This document shows, one piece after another, positions 1 through 8,763 of a DNA stretch of 64,000 bases. The stretch covers positions 109,710-173,709 of the forward strand of contig NW_027183614.1 in assembly GCF_041296385.1 (NCBI RefSeq), in the 5' to 3' direction. Within the stretch, counting starts at the first letter, position 1, and each line of letters starts with the position of its first letter. Below the pieces are notes generated by a model, which was given only the letters and a program-made list of their open reading frames with translations, was not told where the DNA came from and made no database searches. The DNA comes from Aphelocoma coerulescens (lineage: Eukaryota; Chordata; Aves; Passeriformes; Corvidae). A program made the position numbers and the translations under genes.

Positions 1-42
1 TTGCTGTCTATGAAGTAGAGGAAAGAAGCTAGTGAGACGCAC

Positions 43-129
43 TTTCTTTCTCAACTCCATAGAGCGCATCCTTCTCTCAAGGTGGCAGAGTCCTTGGCGG
101 AAGTGAAGCATCTGCAGCTGCAGTTCAGA
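43..129 (-). other. Exon-like 87 bp segment on the minus strand
   Basis: Read on the minus strand, a pyrimidine-rich run ending TCTCAG (AG at 131-130) precedes 87 bp. These read 29 codons with no stop, starting SELQLQMLHFRQ and ending SMELRKK, rich in Leu, Arg and Glu like a short amphipathic helix. A GTGCGT donor-like site follows at 42-37. The length is a multiple of three. About 88 bp upstream (218-211) is a GTATGTGA donor-like site preceded by CCGAAG. The arrangement resembles a short intron and exon. It could be a relic of a gene from which the repeat arose, but splice motifs this short also arise by chance. Confidence 0.25.
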
Positions 130-312
130 CTGAGAGATGTGCCAGGACAGGAAACATTTGCTGACCTTCCCTGTTCCCTGTGCAACATGATTCTCGCATC
201 CCAGTCACTTTCACATACCTTCGGTATCCCTGAGTCCAAGCAGCTAAAGCTCACAGAGACAGAAGTGTCAGGAAGGAAAACGTTCCAAAAGCACCCCCTT
301 CTCTTATCAGCA

Positions 313-318
313 TATAAA
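313..318 (+). promoter_or_regulatory. TATAAA motif (weak promoter candidate)
   Basis: GCATATAAATTGTGCAC is the only TATA-like motif I noticed in the unit, repeated at offset 313 throughout. A plus transcript from here would run into the GC-rich part and the nested repeat. Motif only; no initiator or other support. Confidence 0.12.
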
Positions 319-354
319 TTGTGCACAACAGGCTGCGGCACCGAACCTTCCTTC

Positions 355-618
355 TCAGATAGACATGCCATCACACTTTTCACTCTTGCAGCTCGGTTGA
401 AAAGCTCCAGCAGCTGCTCCCGCAATAGCAAAAGGTTCTAGAAGTGAAAGCCAGTTTGGGGCTGCACCTTCTCCTTGCCGCATGTAAGCCACACCAAACT
501 CCCTGATGCACTCTGTCCTCCCCTTCTCAAAGGAGTAGACGGTGGCATCAGGACACACCTGTGTCCCAGCAGCTGGGTGCCCAGCCGGGAGCAGGAGCAG
601 GGCTGGGGCTGCTCCCAA
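355..618 (-). other. Minus-strand open frame, 87 codons, identical in all full units
   Basis: Frame with a protein-like middle (DATVYSFEKGRTECIREFG) and Cys-containing end (PSCKSEKCDGMSI, stop). No ATG lies near the upstream end; the only candidate start there is TTG, so as a gene it would need an upstream exon. A possible acceptor (GGGACACAG) precedes the VCPD codons. All 29 full units give the same protein. This segment is part of a stretch (about 286-654) in which I found no variant in any unit. I do not recognise the family. It may be an exon relic captured in the repeat, or chance. Confidence 0.25.
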
Positions 619-623
619 AGTTG

Positions 624-635
624 CCCCGCCCCAAT
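624..635. promoter_or_regulatory. GC box overlapping CCAAT motif
   Basis: CCCCGCCCC (624-632, an Sp1-type GC box on the minus strand) overlaps CCAAT (631-635). Such pairs occur in TATA-less promoters, but the region is GC-rich and the match may be by chance. Confidence 0.12.
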
Positions 636-657
636 GCCAGAGCCGGACATATGCTGA

Positions 658-664
658 GGGGGGG
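658..664 (+). repeat. G homopolymer, 7 G (8 G in type A units)
   Basis: CTGA followed by 7 G then CTGG in most units; 8 G in units 18, 22 and 28 (37921, 46691, 59769). The extra G joins two minus-strand frames into a 118-codon frame (37618-37974, 46388-46744, 59466-59822) that still starts at a non-ATG codon. Confidence 0.9.
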
Positions 665-675
665 CTGGATCAGGC

Positions 676-681
676 TTTATT
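676..681 (-). terminator. AATAAA polyadenylation-signal motif, minus strand
   Basis: Minus strand reads GGACAATAAAGCCTGATCC, and the region beyond contains TATGTCCGGCTCTGG, weakly GT-rich. It would end a minus-strand transcript coming through the nested repeat, and lies upstream of the minus-strand frame at 618-355 rather than after it. Motif only. Confidence 0.15.
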
Positions 682-902
682 GTCCAGCTGCATGCCAGGA
701 GTGAGCACAAAATCTACCTGCATTCTCTGCAGCATGCCATCCTGGAGCAGAGCCATTGCCAAAGGAAGCCGTCAGCCCGTGCCAAGCCAGTGCCGGAGTG
801 GGATCCTAGCAGCACCTGTGGAAGCCGGGAGAGAGGAGCCCACCTGGAGCAGGTTCGTGCAGGATTAATCATCCCGTGGCTTCCCACCAGGGTCCTGTTG
901 CT

Positions 903-1020
903 TCCAAAAGGCCCCACAGTGTCACTGTGGCCCCTCGGTTCCACCAGGTTCCATAGCGTCACTGTGGTGCCCAGGGTTCCGTCAGCTTCGCCAGCATCCC
1001 CACGGTCTGCAGAGCTCCCC
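903..1020 (+). repeat. Decayed minisatellite copies left of the nested array
   Basis: GGTTCCACCAGGTTCCATAG (938-957) followed by TCACTGTGGTGCCCAGGGTTCC matches the second half of the 75 bp repeat with several substitutions. The CCACGGTCTGCAGAGCTCC segment before 1021 matches its end. These look like old edge copies that no longer exchange with the core. The equivalent region occurs in all full units. Confidence 0.6.
914..930. repeat. Perfect 17 bp dyad, CCACAGTGTCACTGTGG
   Basis: 8 bp arms around a single T. The nested repeat carries a related but looser stem, CTGTG-GTGT-CACAG, once per 75 bp, so this may be its ancestral or symmetric form. It occurs once per unit 107 bp left of the nested array. 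It could be a dimeric protein site or a cruciform seed; function unknown. Confidence 0.7.
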
Positions 1021-1396
1021 GAGCTTCTGTGGTGTCACAGTGGAGGCAGGGTTGCATCAGGTTCCATAGCATCAGCACGGTCTCCAGGGCTCCCAGAGGT
1101 TCTGTGGTGTCACAGTGGAGGCAGGGTTGCATCAGGTTCCATAGCATCACCACAGTCTCCAGGGCTCCCTGAGCTTCTGTGGTGTCACAGTGGAGGCAGG
1201 GTTGCATCAGGTTCCATAGCATCAGCACGGTCTCCAGGGCTCCCAGAGGTTCTGTGGTGTCACAGAGGAGGCAGGGTTGCATCAGGTTCCATAGCATCAC
1301 CACGGTCTCCAGGGCTCCAAGAGCTTCTGTGGTGTCACAGAGGAGGCAGGGTTGCATCAGGTTCAATAGCATCAGCACGGTCTCCAGGGCTCCCCT
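1021..1396 (+). repeat. Nested 75 bp minisatellite (VNTR) inside each unit; reference copy
   Basis: Five copies start at 1021, 1096, 1171, 1246 and 1321, and one extra base closes the last. Each contains CTTCTGTGGTGTCACAG, then GGTTGCATCAGG and TCTCCAGGGCTCC. Copies 1-3 have CACAGTGGAGG and copies 4-5 have CACAGAGGAGG. Subtypes alternate along the array: GAGCTTC with AGCACGG, then GAGGTTC with ACCAC. Across the 29 full units copy number is 5 (11 units), 4 (9), 3 (7) or 2 (2), 116 copies in all. Because 75 is a multiple of three, reading frames stay open across it on both strands for any copy number. Confidence 0.97.
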
Positions 1397-1570
1397 GAGC
1401 TTCTGTGGTGGTGTCACAGAGGAGCCAGGCTTCCTTGTAGTTCCCCAGCATCACAAAGGCTCTCCTGGGAGCCACGGGTCACAAAGCACCGTGGGCTCTG
1501 TGCAGCCCCGCTGTGTCACAATGGCCGCTGGCTTCCACGAGCCCCCGCAGTGTCCCAGTGGGCCCCGTGG
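1397..1570 (+). repeat. Decayed minisatellite copies right of the nested array
   Basis: The first 31 bp copy the 75 bp repeat with a 3 bp insertion (GTGGTGGTGTCACAG). Weaker echoes follow: CCCCAGCATCACAAAGGCTC, then CCGCTGTGTCACAATGG and CCCGCAGTGTCCCAGTGG. The 9 bp deletion of units 4-5 and the CCC/ATT variant of type B fall here. Degeneracy towards both ends with intact copies in the middle is usual for minisatellites that evolve by unequal exchange. Confidence 0.55.
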
Positions 1571-1646
1571 CTTTAGGAGTGGGTGGCTGGGAGTTGGTGC
1601 CAGCGGCTGGGGGAGCAGCAGCAGGGACTGTGTGTGGACAGTGCCA

Positions 1647-1664
1647 TGGCCACTTGTGTGGCCA
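1647..1664. repeat. Hairpin-capable inverted repeat, TGGCCAC-TTGT-GTGGCCA
   Basis: 7 bp GC-rich arms with a 4 nt loop, once per unit. No variant seen in any full unit. Confidence 0.7.
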
Positions 1665-1730
1665 CTGGTGTCTCTGTGCCAGGCACAGCCGTGGTGTGTA
1701 ACACCGGCTCTGGGTCCTTTGGCTGTGCAG

Positions 1731-1914
1731 GTGGCAGTCACGGCCTGGAGCAGGGCTGCTCCCGGGGGACAGCCTGGGGCAGGAGGCTGCTGGAGATTCA
1801 TTCCCCACACTCCTTGTCATGAGGTGCTCAGAGTGATTGGAAAGGCTGTTGGCAGCAGGCAGTTCTCTGGGTTCAAGCTGTGGAGCTGTCAGCGGGAATG
1901 CAAAGGCCAAGCTG
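1731..1914 (+). other. Exon-like 184 bp segment on the plus strand
   Basis: Bounded by an acceptor-like GGTCCTTTGGCTGTGCAG (AG at 1729-1730) and a donor-like AAGCTG/GTGAGCC (GT at 1915-1916). It is open in the same frame as the ATG frame at 1521. In units 6, 7, 9, 11, 19, 23 and 25 the donor G is C, which would remove the GT. A pyrimidine-rich tract ending ATCCAG at 2206 could act as the next acceptor. There is no evidence of transcription from sequence alone. Confidence 0.2.
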
Positions 1915-2168
1915 GTGAGCCTTTTGTCCTGGTGCCTTTAGTGTGTGAGCAGTCCCTGGTGCCGTTGTCTTTGGATCCTGAGTGTGGGAGAGGCAAGGCT
2001 TAGGATGGTGCGTAGAGCTGAGAAGGAAAGTGCCGAGAGCAGCGTGTGTGCTGCTGCTTTGAGGGGTGCAGTTGAAGTTGTAGGCAGCAAGAGCTTTCTC
2101 AGCTGGCCCTTTTGTGAGCTCTGCTTTTGCCAGATGACTTCCATCTTACCCTCTTACCATCTTAGCCT

Positions 2169-2303
2169 CTCATTTTTGCATATCCCAAACCCCCTTCCAA
2201 ACATCCAGCAGCTGCTTGTAAAGAAGAAGTCCTAGAACAAAAAGCCAGTGCTGCCTTTCATAGCCCCTTTGCTGTCTATGAAGTAGAGGAAAGAAGCTAG
2301 TGA
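2169..2303 (+). other. Short plus-strand frame spanning the unit junction (44 codons)
   Basis: No ATG start. The frame follows a TAG, begins PLIFAYPKPP and continues through ACKEEVLEQKASAAFHSPF to EVEERS and stop, crossing from one unit into the next. It follows the pyrimidine-rich tract ending in CAG at 2206. The 3 bp loss of type C units removes one Glu codon and keeps the frame open. Not recognised; possible exon relic or chance. Confidence 0.15.
2257..2282. repeat. Inverted repeat across the unit junction, TTCATAG / CTATGAA
   Basis: 7 bp arms (2257-2263 and 2276-2282) separated by 12 nt. The junction is arbitrary, set by my choice of phase, so position relative to it has no meaning. Confidence 0.6.
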
Positions 2304-4386
2304 GACGCACTTTCTTTCTCAACTCCATAGAGCGCATCCTTCTCTCAAGGTGGCAGAGTCCTTGGCGGAAGTGAAGCATCTGCAGCTGCAGTTCAGACTG
2401 AGAGATGTGCCAGGACAGGAAACATTTGCTGACCTTCCCTGTTCCCTGTGCAACATGATTCTCGCATCCCAGTCACTTTCACATACCTTCGGTATCCCTG
2501 AGTCCAAGCAGCTAAAGCTCACAGAGACAGAAGTGTCAGGAAGGAAAACGTTCCAAAAGCACCCCCTTCTCTTATCAGCATATAAATTGTGCACAACAGG
2601 CTGCGGCACCGAACCTTCCTTCTCAGATAGACATGCCATCACACTTTTCACTCTTGCAGCTCGGTTGAAAAGCTCCAGCAGCTGCTCCCGCAATAGCAAA
2701 AGGTTCTAGAAGTGAAAGCCAGTTTGGGGCTGCACCTTCTCCTTGCCGCATGTAAGCCACACCAAACTCCCTGATGCACTCTGTCCTCCCCTTCTCAAAG
2801 GAGTAGACGGTGGCATCAGGACACACCTGTGTCCCAGCAGCTGGGTGCCCAGCCGGGAGCAGGAGCAGGGCTGGGGCTGCTCCCAAAGTTGCCCCGCCCC
2901 AATGCCAGAGCCGGACATATGCTGAGGGGGGGCTGGATCAGGCTTTATTGTCCAGCTGCATGCCAGGAGTGAGCACAAAATCTACCTGCATTCTCTGCAG
3001 CATGCCATCCTGGAGCAGAGCCATTGCCAAAGGAAGCCGTCAGCCCGTGCCAAGCCAGTGCCGGAGTGGGATCCTAGCAGCACCTGTGGAAGCCGGGAGA
3101 GAGGAGCCCACCTGGAGCAGGTTCGTGCAGAATTAATCATCCCGTGGCTTCCCACCAGGGTCCTGTTGCTTCCAAAAGGCCCCACAGTGTCACTGTGGCC
3201 CCTCGGTTCCACCAGGTTCCATAGCGTCACTGTGGTGCCCAGGGTTCCGTCAGCTTCGCCAGCATCCCCACGGTCTGCAGAGCTCCCCGAGCTTCTGTGG
3301 TGTCACAGTGGAGGCAGGGTTGCATCAGGTTCCATAGCATCAGCACGGTCTCCAGGGCTCCCAGAGGTTCTGTGGTGTCACAGTGGAGGCAGGGTTGCAT
3401 CAGGTTCCATAGCATCACCACAGTCTCCAGGGCTCCCTGAGCTTCTGTGGTGTCACAGTGGAGGCAGGGTTGCATCAGGTTCCATAGCATCACCACGGTC
3501 TCCAGGGCTCCCCTGAGCTTCTGTGGTGGTGTCACAGAGGAGCCAGGCTTCCTTGTAGTTCCCCAGCATCACAAAGGCTCTCCTGGGAGCCACGGGTCAC
3601 AAAGCACCGTGGGCTCTGTGCAGCCCCGCTGTGTCACAATGGCCGCTGGCTTCCACGAGCCCCCGCAGTGTCCCAGTGGGCCCCGTGGCTTTAGGAGTGG
3701 GTGGCTGGGAGTTGGTGCCAGCGGCTGGGGGAGCAGCAGCAGGGACTGTGTGTGGACAGTGCCATGGCCACTTGTGTGGCCACTGGTGTCTCTGTGCCAG
3801 GCACAGCCGTGGTGTGTAACACCGGCTCTGGGTCCTTTGGCTGTGCAGGTGGCAGTCACAGCCTGGAGCAGGGCTGCTCCCGGGGGACAGCCTGGGGCAG
3901 GAGGCTGCTGGAGATTCATTCCCCACACTCCTTGTCATGAGGTGCTCAGAGTGATTGGAAAGGCTGTTGGCAGCAGGCAGTTCTCTGGGTTCAAGCTGTG
4001 GAGCTGTCAGCGGGAATGCAAAGGCCAAGCTGGTGAGCCTTTTGTCCTGGTGCCTTTAGTGTGTGAGCAGTCCCTGGTGCCGTTGTCTTTGGATCCTGAG
4101 TGTGGGAGAGGCAAGGCTTAGGATGGTGCGTAGAGCTGAGAAGGAAAGTGCCGAGAGCAGCGTGTGTGCTGCTGCTTTGAGGGGTGCAGTTGAAGTTGTA
4201 GGCAGCAAGAGCTTTCTCAGCTGGCCCTTTTGTGAGCTCTGCTTTTGCCAGATGACTTCCATCTTACCCTCTTACCATCTTAGCCTCTCATTTTTGCATA
4301 TCCCAAACCCCCTTCCAAACATCCAGCAGCTGCTTGTAAAGAAGAAGTCCTAGAACAAAAAGCCAGTGCTGCCTTTCATAGCCCCT
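2269..4386 (+). repeat. Unit 2, 2118 bp, 3 nested copies
   Basis: Nested array at 3289-3514. Marker 1742 is A, as in every 2- and 3-copy unit. It has a private A at 3131 (GCAGAATTAATC, other units GCAGGATTAATC). Otherwise common state. Confidence 0.97.
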
Positions 4387-6504
4387 TTGCTGTCTATGAA
4401 GTAGAGGAAAGAAGCTAGTGAGACGCACTTTCTTTCTCAACTCCATAGAGCGCATCCTTCTCTCAAGGTGGCAGAGTCCTTGGCGGAAGTGAAGCATCTG
4501 CAGCTGCAGTTCAGACTGAGAGATGTGCCAGGACAGGAAACATTTGGTGACCTTCCCTGTTCCCTGTGCAACATGATTCTCGCATCCCAGTCACTTTCAC
4601 ATACCTTCGGTACCCCTGAGTCCAAGCAGCTAAAGCTCACAGAGACAGAAGTGTCAGGAAGGAAAACGTTCCAAAAGCACCCCCTTCTCTTATCAGCATA
4701 TAAATTGTGCACAACAGGCTGCGGCACCGAACCTTCCTTCTCAGATAGACATGCCATCACACTTTTCACTCTTGCAGCTCGGTTGAAAAGCTCCAGCAGC
4801 TGCTCCCGCAATAGCAAAAGGTTCTAGAAGTGAAAGCCAGTTTGGGGCTGCACCTTCTCCTTGCCGCATGTAAGCCACACCAAACTCCCTGATGCACTCT
4901 GTCCTCCCCTTCTCAAAGGAGTAGACGGTGGCATCAGGACACACCTGTGTCCCAGCAGCTGGGTGCCCAGCCGGGAGCAGGAGCAGGGCTGGGGCTGCTC
5001 CCAAAGTTGCCCCGCCCCAATGCCAGAGCCGGACATATGCTGAGGGGGGGCTGGATCAGGCTTTATTGTCCAGCTGCATGCCAGGAGTGAGCACAAAATC
5101 TACCTGCATTCTCTGCAGCATGCCATCCTGGAGCAGAGCCATTGCCAAAGGAAGCCGTCAGCCCGTGCCAAGCCAGTGCCGGAGTGGGATCCTAGCAGCA
5201 CCTGTGGAAGCCGGGAGAGAGGAGCCCACCTGGAGCAGGTTCGTGCAGGATTAATCATCCCGTGGCTTCCCACCAGGGTCCTGTTGCTTCCAAAAGGCCC
5301 CACAGTGTCACTGTGGCCCCTCGGTTCCACCAGGTTCCATAGCGTCACTGTGGTGCCCAGGGTTCCGTCAGCTTCGCCAGCATCCCCACGGTCTGCAGAG
5401 CTCCCCGAGCTTCTGTGGTGTCACAGTGGAGGCAGGGTTGCATCAGGTTCCATAGCATCAGCACGGTCTCCAGGGCTCCCAGAGGTTCTGTGGTGTCACA
5501 GTGGAGGCAGGGTTGCATCAGGTTCCATAGCATCACCACAGTCTCCAGGGCTCCCTGAGCTTCTGTGGTGTCACAGTGGAGGCAGGGTTGCATCAGGTTC
5601 CATAGCATCACCACGGTCTCCAGGGCTCCCCTGAGCTTCTGTGGTGGTGTCACAGAGGAGGCAGGCTTCCTTGTAGTTCCCCAGCATCACAAAGGCTCTC
5701 CTGGGAGCCACGGGTCACAAAGCACCGTGGGCTCTGTGCAGCCCCGCTGTGTCACAATGGCCGCTGGCTTCCACGAGCCCCCGCAGTGTCCCAGTGGGCC
5801 CCGTGGCTTTAGGAGTGGGTGGCTGGGAGTTGGTGCCAGCGGCTGGGGGAGCAGCAGCAGGGACTGTGTGTGGACAGTGCCATGGCCACTTGTGTGGCCA
5901 CTGGTGTCTCTGTGCCAGGCACAGCCGTGGTGTGTAACACCGGCTCTGGGTCCTTTGGCTGTGCAGGTGGCAGTCACAGCCTGGAGCAGGGCTGCTCCCG
6001 GGGGACAGCCTGGGGCAGGAGGCTGCTGGAGATTCATTCCCCACACTCCTTGTCATGAGGTGCTCAGAGTGATTGGAAAGGCTGTTGGCAGCAGGCAGTT
6101 CTCTGGGTTCAAGCTGTGGAGCTGTCAGCGGGAATGCAAAGGCCAAGCTGGTGAGCCTTTTGTCCTGGTGCCTTTAGTGTGTGAGCAGTCCCTGGTGCCG
6201 TTGTCTTTGGATCCTGAGTGTGGGAGAGGCAAGGCTTAGGATGGTGCGTAGAGCTGAGAAGGAAAGTGCCGAGAGCAGCGTGTGTGCTGCTGCTTTGAGG
6301 GGTGCAGTTGAAGTTGTAGGCAGCAAGAGCTTTCTCAGCTGGCCCTTTTGTGAGCTCTGCTTTTGCCAGATGACTTCCATCTTACCCTCTTACCATCTTA
6401 GCCTCTCATTTTTGCATATCCCAAACCCCCTTCCAAACATCCAGCAGCTGCTTGTAAAGAAGAAGTCCTAGAACAAAAAGCCAGTGCTGCCTTTCATAGC
6501 CCCT
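4387..6504 (+). repeat. Unit 3, 2118 bp, 3 nested copies
   Basis: Nested array at 5407-5632. Markers: 161 G, 227 C, 1742 A. It has a private G at 5661 (GAGGAGGCAGG instead of GAGGAGCCAGG), which makes the decayed terminal copy resemble an intact nested repeat. It shares 227 C only with units 4 and 5. Confidence 0.97.
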
Positions 6505-8763
6505 TTGCTGTCTATGAAGTAGAGGAAAGAAGCTAGTGAGACGCACTTTCTTTCTCAACTCCATAGAGCGCATCCTTCTCTCAAGGTGGCAGAGTCCTTG
6601 GCGGAAGTGAAGCATCTGCAGCTGCAGTTCAGACTGAGAGATGTGCCAGGACAGGAAACATTTGGTGACCTTCCCTGTTCCCTGTGCAACATGATTCTCG
6701 CATCCCAGTCACTTTCACATACCTTCGGTACCCCTGAGTCCAAGCAGCTAAAGCTCACAGAGACAGAAGTGTCAGGAAGGAAAACGTTGCAAAAGCACCC
6801 CCTTCTCTTATCAGCATATAAATTGTGCACAACAGGCTGCGGCACCGAACCTTCCTTCTCAGATAGACATGCCATCACACTTTTCACTCTTGCAGCTCGG
6901 TTGAAAAGCTCCAGCAGCTGCTCCCGCAATAGCAAAAGGTTCTAGAAGTGAAAGCCAGTTTGGGGCTGCACCTTCTCCTTGCCGCATGTAAGCCACACCA
7001 AACTCCCTGATGCACTCTGTCCTCCCCTTCTCAAAGGAGTAGACGGTGGCATCAGGACACACCTGTGTCCCAGCAGCTGGGTGCCCAGCCGGGAGCAGGA
7101 GCAGGGCTGGGGCTGCTCCCAAAGTTGCCCCGCCCCAATGCCAGAGCCGGACATATGCTGAGGGGGGGCTGGATCAGGCTTTATTGTCCAGCTGCATGCC
7201 AGGAGTGAGCACAAAATCTACCTGCATTCTCTGCAGCATGCCATCCTGGAGCAGAGCCATTGCCAAAGGAAGCCGTCAGCCCGTGCCAAGCCAGTGCCGG
7301 AGTGGGATCCTAGCAGCACCTGTGGAAGCCGGGAGAGAGGAGCCCACCTGGAGCAGGTTCGTGCAGGATTAATCATCCCGTGGCTTCCCACCAGGGTCCT
7401 GTTGCTTCCAAAAGGCCCCACAGTGTCACTGTGGCCCCTCGGTTCCACCAGGTTCCATAGCGTCACTGTGGTGCCCAGGGTTCCGTCAGCTTCGCCAGCA
7501 TCCCCACGGTCTGCAGAGCTCCCCGAGCTTCTGTGGTGTCACAGTGGAGGCAGGGTTGCATCAGGTTCCATAGCATCAGCACGGTCTCCAGGGCTCCCAG
7601 AGGTTCTGTGGTGTCACAGTGGAGGCAGGGTTGCATCAGGTTCCATAGCATCACCACAGTCTCCAGGGCTCCCTGAGCTTCTGTGGTGTCACAGTGGAGG
7701 CAGGGTTGCATCAGGTTCCATAGCATCAGCACGGTCTCCAGGGCTCCCAGAGGTTCTGTGGTGTCACAGAGGAGGCAGGGTTGCATCAGGTTCCATAGCA
7801 TCACCACGGTCTCCAGGGCTCCAAGAGCTTCTGTGGTGTCACAGAGGAGGCAGGGTTGCATCAGGTTCCATAGCATCAGCAGTGTCTCCAGGGCTCCCCT
7901 GAGCTTCTGTGGTGGTGTCACAGAGGAGCCAGTAGTTCCCCAGCATCACAAAGGCTCTCCTGGGAGCCACGGGTCACAAAGCACCGTGGGCTCTGTGCAG
8001 CCCCGCTGTGTCACAATGGCCGCTGGCTTCCACGAGCCCCCGCAGTGTCCCAGTGGGCCCCGTGGCTTTAGGAGTGGGTGGCTGGGAGTTGGTGCCAGCG
8101 GCTGGGGGAGCAGCAGCAGGGACTGTGTGTGGACAGTGCCATGGCCACTTGTGTGGCCACTGGTGTCTCTGTGCCAGGCACAGCCGTGGTGTGTAACACC
8201 GGCTCTGGGTCCTTTGGCTGTGCAGGTGGCAGTCACGGCCTGGAGCAGGGCTGCTCCCGGGGGACAGCCTGGGGCAGGAGGCTGCTGGAGATTCATTCCC
8301 CACACTCCTTGTCATGAGGTGCTCAGAGTGATTGGAAAGGCTGTTGGCAGCAGGCAGTTCTCTGGGTTCAAGCTGTGGAGCTGTCAGCGGGAATGCAAAG
8401 GCCAAGCTGGTGAGCCTTTTGTCCTGGTGCCTTTAGTGTGTGAGCAGTCCCTGGTGCCGTTGTCTTTGGATCCTGAGTGTGGGAGAGGCAAGGCTTAGGA
8501 TGGTGCGTAGAGCTGAGAAGGAAAGTGCCGAGAGCAGCGTGTGTGCTGCTGCTTTGAGGGGTGCAGTTGAAGTTGTAGGCAGCAAGAGCTTTCTCAGCTG
8601 GCCCTTTTGTGAGCTCTGCTTTTGCCAGATGACTTCCATCTTACCCTCTTACCATCTTAGCCTCTCATTTTTGCATATCCCAAACCCCCTTCCAAACATC
8701 CAGCAGCTGCTTGTAAAGAAGAAGTCCTAGAACAAAAAGCCAGTGCTGCCTTTCATAGCCCCT
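6505..8763 (+). repeat. Unit 4, 2259 bp, 5 nested copies, 9 bp deletion
   Basis: Nested array at 7525-7900. Markers: 161 G, 227 C, 285 G (at 6789). Nine bases (GCTTCCTTG) are missing between 7932 and 7933, just after the nested array. The last nested copy reads AGCAGTGTCTCC instead of AGCACGGTCTCC. Both features are shared only with unit 5. Confidence 0.97.

Larger units (their letters stand above)
1521..2003 (+). other. Candidate ATG open frame, 160 codons, probably not a gene
   Basis: Best ATG-initiated frame in the unit, starting MAAGFHEPPQCPSG and ending ECGRGKA. The start context is ACAATGG (A at -3, G at +4), which fits the Kozak consensus. It has a short hydrophobic stretch (VWTVPWPLVWPLVSLC) and scattered Cys, and I recognise no domain. 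The frame is open in all 29 full units. Against coding: its three inter-unit variants (1569, 1742, 1915) all change the amino acid (G/S, G/S, G/A), base composition alone favours open frames here, and a strong splice-donor-like site sits inside it. The reading upstream of this ATG is just the translated minisatellite. Confidence 0.2.
1..2268 (+). repeat. Unit 1, 2268 bp, 5 nested copies (reference unit)
   Basis: Nested 75 bp array at 1021-1396. All marker sites carry the common state. The last nested copy has CAATAGC instead of CCATAGC. It is the reference for all site numbers used elsewhere. Confidence 0.97.

Noticed and set aside
112..123. 12 bp palindrome CTGCAGCTGCAG as a regulatory site
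   Set aside because: Short, made of repeated CTG/CAG steps that are frequent throughout this DNA.
1021..1396. CRISPR-like array
   Set aside because: Copies are contiguous 75 bp units without unique spacers, there are no cas genes, and the DNA is vertebrate-like.
790..1417. Open frames of about 127-274 codons with a 25-residue repeat on both strands across the nested array
   Set aside because: They are translations of a 75 bp minisatellite whose length is a multiple of three. Two plus frames and one minus frame are open at once, starts are GTG or similar rather than ATG, and lengths simply follow copy number.
1581..1626. G-quadruplex candidate (GGG, GGG, GGGGG, GGG runs)
   Set aside because: One loop is 17 nt, outside the usual short-loop pattern, and the region is generally G-rich.
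1..2268. Transposon-derived unit (LINE, LTR or DNA element)
   Set aside because: No reverse transcriptase, integrase or transposase motif, no terminal repeats and no A-rich tail found. An old non-coding fragment cannot be excluded by eye.
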